Shown piece by piece: positions 55,488-64,000 of a DNA stretch of 64,000 nucleotides. The number at the start of each line of letters is the position of its first letter. The first letter of the stretch is position 1. Below the pieces are notes generated by a model. The model saw only the letters and a list, made by a program, of their open reading frames with translations. It searched no databases and had not been told where the DNA came from. The stretch is taken from NCBI GenBank assembly GCA_964017195.1, contig OZ024900.1, forward strand, positions 25,814,429 through 25,878,428, read 5' to 3'. Both the position numbers and the translations under genes were made by a program. The DNA comes from Siderastrea radians. Lineage: Eukaryota > Cnidaria > Anthozoa > Scleractinia > Rhizangiidae.

Positions 55488-56096
55488 ATGGCGATAAGAG
55501 GGCCACTGGGTGCTTATTTGGTTTTTTTCTTTTTGCAAGTCGATGCTCAGTCATCCTCAGCACCCTTGTCAAGTATTAACACAAGTCATTCTAGTAATGT
55601 GGTCATTAGCTCGACTCCGGCTGGTCACTACTTGCCCTCAACATCACCGTCTACAGCTGAGCAAAATTGTAATTTTCGTAGTTTTTCAGTTTGTTGGCTT
55701 CACAATCCACCTTATCTCATGAAAGACGACAACACTGGACAAATGACAGGGATTTTTCACGACGTTATTAACGAACTGATCAGCAAGTGCTGCGGAGGCA
55801 ACCTCACTGAATCTTGGTTAAACTACACATACCAAGCAAGGAACATTTCGGAATGTATGAATGACGATTTTGACATTGTCTTCCCTGTCCTTTTTTCTCA
55901 AGTTAAAAGCATCGAGTACAGAAGCCGACGTTTCCAAGAGTTAATGAAATCTCCTGGAATAGCAGTGGTAAAAAATCGAAAATATCTCGAGCAGTCGGCA
56001 AAATGGAATGTAATACAGGAGTTCATTCAGACGTGGCCGGTGTTCGCGCTGGCTCTAATCTTAAATGCAATATTCGGAATTCTAATTTGGGCACTG
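55488..56096 (+). CDS. Channel exon 1: signal peptide, S1 lobe, M1
   Basis: The ATG at 55488 is the first in frame and is followed by a clear signal peptide. The exon ends at CTG|GTGAGT in phase 0. Confidence 0.85.
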
Positions 56097-58755
56097 GTGA
56101 GTAATTCTGTTTTTCGTAAACAATACTACTTGAAAGTTTGACCTTTTCATCTTGATGGAAAGCTATATCTTTTATGGATAGCTAGCGCGCAGACGTGTCA
56201 CATTTCGTTCCTGCCTCGATTCTTTTACGAGGCAGGAAGCCGGAAATAGGAGATGCCTGCGCACAGAATATTGCTGACAGAACTACAAAGAAACTGGCAA
56301 AATTACAATTTTTCATGCAAAGCATAGGACGATTTTAGTGTAAACAACAATGCCAAATACAGGACAAGATGAAAAGAAACCCAAAACAGTGTGTTGTGAG
56401 AACCGAGACAGCAAAATGTCACAAATGTTCCGCAGATTCACGTCAAAGAGCGATCTGTGCTCATGTGTCCTCTACGAGCTATTTTCAAGTTTGTCAAACC
56501 TACTACCCGATACCCAGAAAATTATTATGCAAATAATTCACTATACACTGAAAAAGGTCTCGGTGTCTGCTTACATTGAAATATTTTATTACACTGCATG
56601 CAATTTCCTTAATAACACCGCGATAATTTGTCTTAAGTAAATACGTTAATGCCGTCTCGAGCACCCGCCGCTCATCGAGTCGCTTTCATTGGAGCAAAGT
56701 GCCAGAGTAAACAAACATAATGAAATGCGTTATTAAATAGTCAGAGACAAATAACTATTCTTATCAAACTGATTCCTGATAATTGGTTCTCCGAGTGTTT
56801 TACGAAGGAGACGCTCGTATGGAACTGAGCTTTCATGTAAATAAGCAGTTAGATCCTAAAACATTATCGAGAGACTCCCTACAGCTATGCCTACGGTAGC
56901 ACAAATACGTCCGAGGTAATTTAATTGCTACTAGAATCGTTGTACTCTTCGTCAAAACAAAACAGCTGTCCATGGTTGCCAAACAACGGTCTAGACGGGT
57001 GATAGGCAGTGGATCGAGAATGAGGCTTAACCTCAGCCTGTGCGCATGCGTGGCTCTCTGTAGTGTGCTCTGTTCCTTCACTGGCGAAAAATGTCTGATT
57101 GGTCAACGCGGGACCACGTGATCGAGCTCTTAAATTCAAGATGGCCACCAAAGTTGTTGGAGGTCTTTCTTTCTTTCGGCAAGTGTGGACTGTTAGCTCG
57201 AGAAGAAACACAGAAGTAAAAGGAAAGAGAACAGCGTAAGGGTTATAAGTCTTAGACGAGGTCGGTTGTGGATGGATAGGACGATTTGTTTTCGTGTTCA
57301 CCACCTGTAACTTACGTTTTGAGAATCGTTTCCGCACTTGGCAACATCATTTGATCATCGCTCGTTTGATAGATTTTAACACATGAGACATGGTTGTAAT
57401 TGCAAGAAACTGGAACATTTTACTGTCCATAATAAGAGATTTCTTAGAAAACCTGCAGCAGTCGGGGAAACAGGTCTAGGAAAATGTAATGTCATTTTTA
57501 ATCGGTGTGAACGTAAGTTAAAAAATAGCATGTTGTTAGGAAGTGTTTTGTATTGCAGAATAATATAATATCGTGCCTGACGTCGACCGTTACAAAATTT
57601 TTTAAGCGTTGTACCAGTTTTCAAATTATAGAGTATTCTCCTTAATAAAATAAGTGCATTACTTTGGTGTGGAGTTAGTACCTGCATTGTGTACCGCTTA
57701 AGCTTATAGATGCATAAACAAAATTACACAAAGAAGTAATTAAATGTTTTAGATTCTCACACTCCAACAAAAGTTGTTTGTTCTCATTGTGATCTTGTTC
57801 TACTCAAGGGCAAACCCTTTTCGGGATGGTCAAAAAACTTATATGCCTAAAGATACTACACCATTCTACTTCGATTCTTATTGGTTGTTAGAAGGCAAAT
57901 TAAATATTCAGTATTTTGCACTTACTAGTAACTGCAACTACTTGATTGAAAATTAGTTATAGATCACTAAAAACTACAGGCCACCAAGGCCTTACCAAGA
58001 ATTGTGAACATCAGTTTGGAGTTGTCTTCAGTAGTAGATAGCACAGAGTCCCAAAGAGCTTTGAGCATAATAAAAAAGATTTGAATTATTCAATTATTTA
58101 GATTTTTGAAGGGATGTGAGAAATGTCCAACTATTTTGTTGCTCCTACAGTTGTAGTTGACTTGCCAGTGCAGTATACTTTTTGTGCTACTTTGAAAGTT
58201 CTTTCAAAAGTATTGCATATAAACTGGTTTCCAGGGATGTGATAAATGTCCAGCTGTTTTGTTGCTGACCTACAGTAATTACACTGACCTAAAGGCTCAT
58301 GCAATGGTTAAGACTGTTTAACAGAAAGGTCTCGCTTAGAGAGTGTGGTATAAATTCTGAACTGTATTACTGGCCATATAATAACAGGTCCAAATAATTC
58401 AGCTGTAGAGTAAGCTGGTCTATTATTTCACCTAGTGAGTTTAAAACTGAACAATCACACCAAAACAGCTGACATTACATTTATTTCAATAAACAATCTT
58501 GGGTGCATTGAAAAACATTTAATTGAACAAAATCCTAAAAGAAGTAAATGAGTTCCAATCATGATTTGATTCCATTATAAGTGTCTTCACTATAGAACTA
58601 AAGTTTGCAAACTTTTTATTAAATAGACTTGTTGGTATGTAGGTGAACACCCCAACAACAGCTTGTCAGCATCAAGAACCCATCATAATTAACTTATATC
58701 TGAATTACAGTGGTCTTGACAATCTTGCACTAAAGGAGTAACGCCCTCCCCCAAT

Positions 58756-58787
<32 letters not shown>

Positions 58788-61700
58788 AAGTGAGAAGATA
58801 CAAGATATGAAGTGCTGCTCCAAAGAGCATGTTTATTTGTATTCTCTCCACGATATAATGTCCTTTTACAAATATACATTCATCACCATGCAACATGAAT
58901 AATGTCCTGTTGCCAATGCGTGTTTCCATTTTTCTTGCTCAGTCTTCCATGAAAACTTTTTCATCTTGGTCTGAAAAAAAAAAAAAAACGAGCATATGAC
59001 ACAAATGACATTTGCTTGTTGATTACTTTCAAAACTGATTTAATGTCAACATAATGTGACATTAAATCAGTTTTGAAGTTAATCAACAAGCACCTCTTGG
59101 ATCCAACCTTTGTACAAATGACAACACTTGAAAACAAAGGCAAGTAAGCATTTTTTTTATTCTGATTATCAAAGGAGGGTGTAAGGTGGTAAGATCTGAA
59201 ACATGTGACATTTTGAAACCATTTAGTACCACTATCATTTTGGACAAGGATTATGTTAACCCTAAAAAAAAGTTCATGACCCTGGGCTAAAAAGTGTACA
59301 TTTAACAGAAACTACCCTGCACCCAGCATTTCTGGGGCAAAGACAACACCTAAAGGTAAAGCAGGGGTTATGAAAATTATTTTTACGAAAATTTAAACCA
59401 ACTTTGATTCCTGATGTACCTGTGTCTATGACAAGCATCATTTTCCTAGTATTAGTGACTCTTGTGACTGCCAATTTTGGGCCAATAATGTTGTAATTTT
59501 TGTCCATGACTATAATAACTGTAGGAACAGTATATTTTTATGTACTAAAAACAGATCAGAGTTAGCAATTGCATATCCAGATGAGCTTACAGGGGAGGTG
59601 CCCCAAGCAAAAAAGGGATGGGGGTACAAAAATGTTTCAGAATGAAAATAAATATATTCCGTCGGGGTACACTACAGCAACAGATAAAGAATTGACTGAC
59701 AACTAAAAACAAAACCAAAAAAAAAAATTAAATGTAAAACTAGGAATAACCCAAAAGGTTCTTGCTCATCAAGCAATGTTTATAACAAAGAGTGAAAAAT
59801 CTACTTGCTAAAAATGTGTAATTTTCAAAAATTTACACTTAAATGTTGAAATGTTTCCATCTGGTTCTTGCTCGTCATATAAACAACGAACATCTTTATA
59901 ACACTGAGTGAAAACCTTAAGACACATTAAAATAATCCATACGTTGAAAATTTATTGTCAACCTACACATTTTTTATCAGCATGAAATGATACAAAAAGG
60001 GATTGTGGAAATTACAAAAGGCAAATAAAATATTGTAACTCTGCAAACCATGCTTACAGAAAGTCATGCATAGGCTTAAACTACATAAACGAGTAATGAA
60101 AGTAAGCTTACACCTCGTAGTCATACCTTGTATTAAAATACCGGAATAAGATACCATCTGAACAACATCCATGATATTCGACATGGTACGAATTATTCAC
60201 CCAAAACAGTCTACACGTATCAGGAAATTATCACTTCCCTGCCACCCGGTCCAAGCCAAGTCATATATCTACAGAAAGCCCAGAAATCGACTTTTTACCC
60301 TTTTATAATTTCTTTTTGGACCGGGTGGCATGAAACTTACACCAAGCAAAAACGTTCAAATCACTGTCCTTTTCTGTGCCATTTTTCCTCGCGAGGCAGC
60401 ATCTTCCGACGTCGACTGCAGAAAAATAAACCGACTGGCAGCATTTGTTGAACTGTCCCAGGATGCTAAATTGCCTACAGAATATGATCCACTTAATAAC
60501 GAGGACAAATCTAGTTTCGATTTCTCGCAGACGTGAAAAAAAGCCATCTGGCTATCGCCATAACACGGCAGCCATCACTCCTTCCTCTGATTCTTTTCTC
60601 GCGGGCATTTTCGCCTCTGAACCAATTACATCGCTGGAAACCTGACACGTGATTTTTTGCGCAGCGCATGCGTACTACATTTTTCGCCAGTGAAGCTCTG
60701 TTCCCAGAGCGTACGATCTGTACGGTCAGCAGTGGAAAAGCCGCGTAGCTCTGGGGAGGAGAATGGCTAAAAGACATTTTGCAGTGCTTTCTAAACACTA
60801 CAGTACTAGCTAGTTTAGGTTTACAAATCTTAGTTAAAAAAAAAAAGCTTAGTCACGAGCGGTGCCTGGCTTTCGAAAATCTTCAATTTTAGCCTCAATT
60901 GCAATATTTCATTTCTTTCAAATCTTTGAGAATGAGTTGAAAGGCACCCATTCGCGGAGAATTTTGTTTTAATACACGTTATTTTATTTACGTTAGGGTT
61001 TGAGGAATGTCACTGTTAAATGTCCGTCGAAAATAGGGTTTCCGTAAAATTTCTGGGCAACGTTTTGCCTGTTCAAGGCATTTTCATGTCATTTTTATGT
61101 ATAATTTGGTGGATCTTTCGAGGCCAGTTTGATGTCTTCTCAACATGTCTCACGGCGGTCGCCGGGTAAAATCGATGCCCGGAGACTAATGTGCGCTTCC
61201 GAAAAGAAATGTGCTCATATATAGCAAAGGGGCGAACAGTGGTTTTTCCTCGACAAAATTCATACTCTACTTCGATACCCACAAAGAAAACTCGGGAATT
61301 CTACAGAACTTTCGAACCGGCGCGCTTCTGTTGCTAGACGTTTGTTTGTGGGAAATATCACACGACTCTCTCTCCTCTGCAGAGGCCTCCTACAGTCGCG
61401 CTGGGTAGAAACACGCGGAGGCTGGTCCAGCGCTCCCGCTTCCCTCTTTTTTCTTTCACACGTGTTTTTAGTAACAGGAGCCTCTGCGGAGGAGAGAGCA
61501 CACGGCACGAGCGCCTGAGAGAAATAGCTAGAAATGGATCCCACCGGCGTTATGTGGAGAACATTCGCCAAATACCTGCTGCGGACTAAAATACGCATTT
61601 TTAAACATTTCAAAGTGCCTTTTTGACATCTAGTCGTCAGAAATAACATTTTATGCTCTCTATGTTAACCAATATCTGCGAATATGTGGCAGCGACACAG

Positions 61701-63967
61701 TATAACAGCGACAAAAATCGCGTGTTTTACACACACTAAAGACTAATATAATGGGGAAATGTCGCGGGGACATGTAGCAGGCAAAAATCACAACTTGTCA
61801 CTCGTGATGGCGGAAACATGTCCTAGGGTCGTTTTGCAGCGACACGTTTTCCCGTGTGTAATAACACTTTTTAAACTCGAGCAACACGAATTTTGCAGAA
61901 ATATTGCCCAGGGACATGTCGCAAGAAATTCAACTACTTTCGCTGTCTTCTTCAATGTCATGGATAGTGTACGTGGCCTCCGGTAGGGCGATCTCGGTGA
62001 GATTCCCCGTTCTGCGCCTGCCATGAAAGCTATCCCATGTCTTTCCCTTGATTCTTTCTGAGGAAAAAGAATAACGCAAAAGAAGAGCTGCTACCATTTG
62101 GGCATCAATTGACAGCTCGTATTTTACTTGCTCCCAGAACTCTTTGCTCGAGTAATTAATTCTAATGTCAGAAAGTCAATTTCTCCCGTTCCCTGCGTTC
62201 AGTCATACGTCTGACTGTTCGCTGACATTTTGATAAAGTATTCTACATGCAGTAGCCAGAAAAGAATGACTGTTAAACTTTCTGTGGCAAAAGTGGAGTT
62301 TTTCCCAGTTGTCTATTATGGCAATGTATTAATTTCCGCTGGGTTGGCCTTGTATATTGGTGGCCAGCTTTTACACTTGTCGTCCCGAAATCTTGAGAAG
62401 TTTGAGAAACGCACGTTTGATGAGATCAATCGTTTGTGTTTGTCACAGGATTGCAGATCGAACGCTGAACAATTCCCACAAGGATTCTGTCGTGGATCTC
62501 TGCAAGGCATCTGGTGGGCATTCGTTACCATGGCCACCGTTGGGTAAGTTCGTCTAAGCCTCTTGGCCTTAGTTCTTGTTAGGGCGTGTCCTTAGTGTTA
62601 TTACTGTCATTTGATTCGTAGATAAAGAACACACCTTCGTGTTAGACCAAGGCCTCAGTGTTATTACTGAGGGTTTGAACCGGTAAAATGGGAGCTGAGA
62701 TCTAGATTTGCCTACTTTAGCACTGAGAAAATAGGACTTGAAGCACAGGGACTGGGACTGGACAAAAAGTAGCGTACAATGGGAATGGGAAAGATGTCCT
62801 ACAGAGTCTACAGATCATTTTAAACTCTTGTTAAGTCCCTAAATGCATAAAAAAACAACAAAATATTCCTTAAGAAAATCTACAAATGTTTTCAAATCAA
62901 CAGATGTCAAAGCAATGTAGTTGTGACCTGATTTTAGCGTTGGTTTTAAGCTGCGTTTACTAAAATCAGCAATTTGGTTGCCCCTAACAGGTCAAACCCC
63001 CCGGGGGGGTTACTCCCTTATATAAGCTATACAGTGTATAGGTATGTGCGGCGCCAAAGGTTATGGTTTTTTAACCTTTTTGGTCTGAAATAGGGTATAC
63101 ATTTTGACCATTTTGGTCTGAAATAGGGTGAGGTTTGTGCACTCTGATATGGGATCTCGTATGGTTCTTACAAGAAGCTATCGTTTTATTAATTTTCTTC
63201 TCCAAAGAACTGAGGTTTGATTAACGTTGGGAAGTTGAAGCCCTTGTCAAATGTTTATGCAAACGAAATAGGGTTAGGGGCGGGTTTGAAATAGGGTATC
63301 AGATTTTGGGTCAGGTCTGAAATAGGGTAGCGAAATTCACATATTTTGGTTTCCAGAAGCGCGCCGCACACCCCCCACCCAAATCTATCTTCGGGAAGTA
63401 CCCCCCGGGGACAAACCATGTGCTCAAATGGCGGATACGAATGTGGGTGCAATAGTACAAAAATAAAGATATTTGGTTAATTGTTTTCATTTTGACCACT
63501 TTTAAGATGCATTGGGATTTGTGGCACTGGAATGACATTTGTGGTATTAAGAATTGGAAGGGAACTGGGATTTAGGCAAAATTTAGACTGGGAAATGGGA
63601 TCTGGAGCTGTCCCCCCCCCCTCAGGACCCTCACTACAGTATTTAGATTTGAAGGTAAAGCACCTTACTAGTTAGGCCGTGTCATTAATGTTATTAGTGT
63701 CTTAAGGTATTAAGATAAAGCACCTTCGTTCTTGTTGGACCGTGTCCATGATTATTACTGTATTTAGATATCAAATAAAGCACCTTAGCTCTTGTTAATA
63801 CTGTCTTTAGGTATGGCGATAAAGCACCTAAGTTCTGGTTAGCTCGTGTTTTCGGTGTTGTGTGGATGTTTGTAGGTGTCACTGTCATGGCATACCTAAC
63901 TGCAATCTTGACGACAGCCTTGACGTCTGGAACTGTCACTGGTCACACGATGATAGTTAACAAAAAG
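55488..63967 (+). CDS. Glutamate-receptor-like channel with potassium-type pore, three exons seen, incomplete
   Basis: Exons 55488-56096, 62449-62543 and 63811-63967; phases match and all borders are GT-AG. Exon 1 (203 codons) gives a signal peptide (MAIRGPLGAYLVFFFLQVDA), a Ser/Thr-rich linker, a ligand-binding S1-like lobe (CWLHNPPYLMKDDNTGQMTG; DDFDIVFPVL) with possible N-glycosylation sites, and membrane span M1 (FALALILNAIFGILIWAL). Exon 2 gives the pore helix GIWWAFVTMATVG, exon 3 YGDKAP and span M2 (FGVVWMFVGVTVMAYLTAIL). The filter TVGYGD is a potassium-channel signature. The architecture resembles GluR0-type ligand-gated potassium channels. The S2 lobe lies beyond the window. Confidence 0.85.
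58753..58788. repeat. (AAC)n microsatellite
   Basis: About eleven AAC/CAA units in a row. Confidence 0.9.
59014..59091. repeat. Hairpin with 35-bp arms
   Basis: Arms 59014-59048 and 59057-59091 are inverted with two or three mismatches around an 8-nt loop (ACATAATG). Probably a small palindromic MITE. Confidence 0.8.
60241..60329. repeat. Small MITE-like inverted pair
   Basis: Ends GCCACCCGGTCCAA (60241-60254) and its inverse (60316-60329) enclose an AT-rich core of 61 bp. Confidence 0.6.
62449..62543 (+). CDS. Channel exon 2: pore helix
   Basis: The acceptor TTTGTCACAG follows a pyrimidine-rich tract; the exon reads DCRSNAEQFPQGFCRGSLQG then IWWAFVTMATVG and ends with a GTAAG donor after two bases of the filter glycine codon. 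Confidence 0.8.
62996..63420. mobile_element. Non-coding repeat with GGTCTGAAATAGGGT units
   Basis: Starts near CCCCCCGGGGGGGTTACTCC and ends near AGTACCCCCCGGGG, an inverted pair. Inside, (T)GAAATAGGGT recurs at about 63090, 63120, 63280 and 63310. The first part is similar to 33790-33850. Probably a cnidarian-type MITE family. Confidence 0.6.
63644..63810. repeat. 60-bp tandem repeat resembling the next exon
   Basis: TAAAGCACCTT recurs at 63656, 63716 and 63776, exactly 60 bp apart, followed by GTT(C/A)...TGTT and (A/G)CCGTGTC words. The exon itself starts GTATGGCGATAAAGCACCTA at 63811, a shortened fourth unit. Confidence 0.8.
63811..63967 (+). CDS. Channel exon 3: selectivity filter and M2
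   Basis: The acceptor CTGTCTTTAG is followed by G completing the filter glycine, then YGDKAPKFWLARVFGVVWMF and the M2 span, then LTTALTSGTVTGHTMIVNKK and a GTTAGT donor. Confidence 0.85.
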
Positions 63968-64000
63968 GTTAGTAGAATGCTATTAGAAGGCCGCTTAACA

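Larger units (their letters stand above)
56097..62448. other. Channel intron 1, 6.35 kb, with repeats
   Basis: No further exon recognised. It contains an (AAC)n microsatellite at about 58753-58788, a hairpin at 59014-59091, an 89-bp MITE-like inverted pair at 60241-60329, a region with ACATGTC/GACATGT repeats near 61760-61925, and a C/T-rich AGAGGCCTCC inverted pair at about 61370-61495. Frames at 57121-57337 and 60330-60798 show inverted similarity around TTCACTGGCGAAAAATG rather than genes. Confidence 0.5.
62544..63810. other. Channel intron 2 with dispersed and tandem repeats
   Basis: Includes a repeat around 62996-63420 with GGTCTGAAATAGGGT words repeated at least five times and CCCCCCGGGGGG-type tracts at both ends in inverted orientation. 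It also has 60-bp tandem repeats at 63644-63810 that resemble the following exon. A related single block lies at 62560-62670. Confidence 0.55.

Noticed and set aside
57121..60798. Host exons in channel intron 1 around TTCACTGGCGAAAAATG
   Set aside because: The two regions are inverted partial copies with no consistent frame or splice pattern, so repeats are more likely.

Overview
The window looks like a piece of an animal nuclear genome, most likely a cnidarian (stony coral or relative). The basis is inference: intron-rich metazoan genes, a very dense load of DNA transposons, L1-type and Penelope-like retroelement fragments, and GC-poor intergenic DNA with repeat styles I associate with cnidarians. 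I cannot name the species.

Left third (1-28,474): a host gene on the minus strand encodes a Bax inhibitor-1 / TMBIM6-like multipass membrane protein. Nine coding exons can be placed (28474-28413, 19915-19807, 12779-12689, 8760-8712, 7570-7473, 4099-4020, 3367-3267, 2828-2756, 798-775). All have GT-AG borders and together they keep one frame (687 nt). Its introns are full of mobile DNA: a 5-bp satellite with a 300-bp higher-order repeat, a long-TIR MITE, three elements flanked by TTAA, a 3.3-kb decayed DNA transposon and an L1-type LINE 3' end with a folded-back 5' junction.

Middle (28,475-35,965): repeat-rich DNA. An old dispersed repeat is interrupted by a foldback element (9-bp target duplication) and a small MITE (9-bp target duplication). 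A Penelope-like GIY-YIG fragment follows.

The main object is an 18.15-kb Maverick/Polinton (adintovirus-like) element at 35966-54116. It is bounded by a 5-bp direct repeat TCTGT and by 367-bp terminal inverted repeats (TIRs) that differ at only two positions. The outer 182 bp of each TIR is itself an almost perfect palindrome (83-bp arms, 16-nt loop). The element carries the expected virus-like set: protein-primed-type DNA polymerase B, retrovirus-like integrase, FtsK/HerA-like packaging ATPase, adenain-like cysteine protease, double jelly-roll major capsid protein, single jelly-roll penton protein and a PX-like membrane-active protein. It also has a collagen/tail-fibre-like protein, a phospholipase-A2-like protein, a zinc-ribbon protein and several small proteins. 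The TIRs run into coding sequence, so the polymerase gene (right) and an unrelated cysteine-rich gene (left) share the same start region and first 37 codons. The capsid block is mostly intact. The polymerase is broken by frameshifts and by an 803-bp MITE, and many other genes carry single frameshifts, most of them exactly in A/T homopolymer runs. AT-rich TATATA-like motifs lie just upstream of many of the element's start codons.

Right part (54,117-64,000): next to the element is a TA-flanked 0.87-kb transposon, then a plus-strand host gene running off the window. It encodes an ionotropic-glutamate-receptor-like channel: signal peptide, ligand-binding S1 lobe and M1 in exon 1, then a pore split over two exons that reads TVGYGD, a potassium-type filter. 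The intron just before the filter exon contains 60-bp tandem repeats that resemble the start of that exon.
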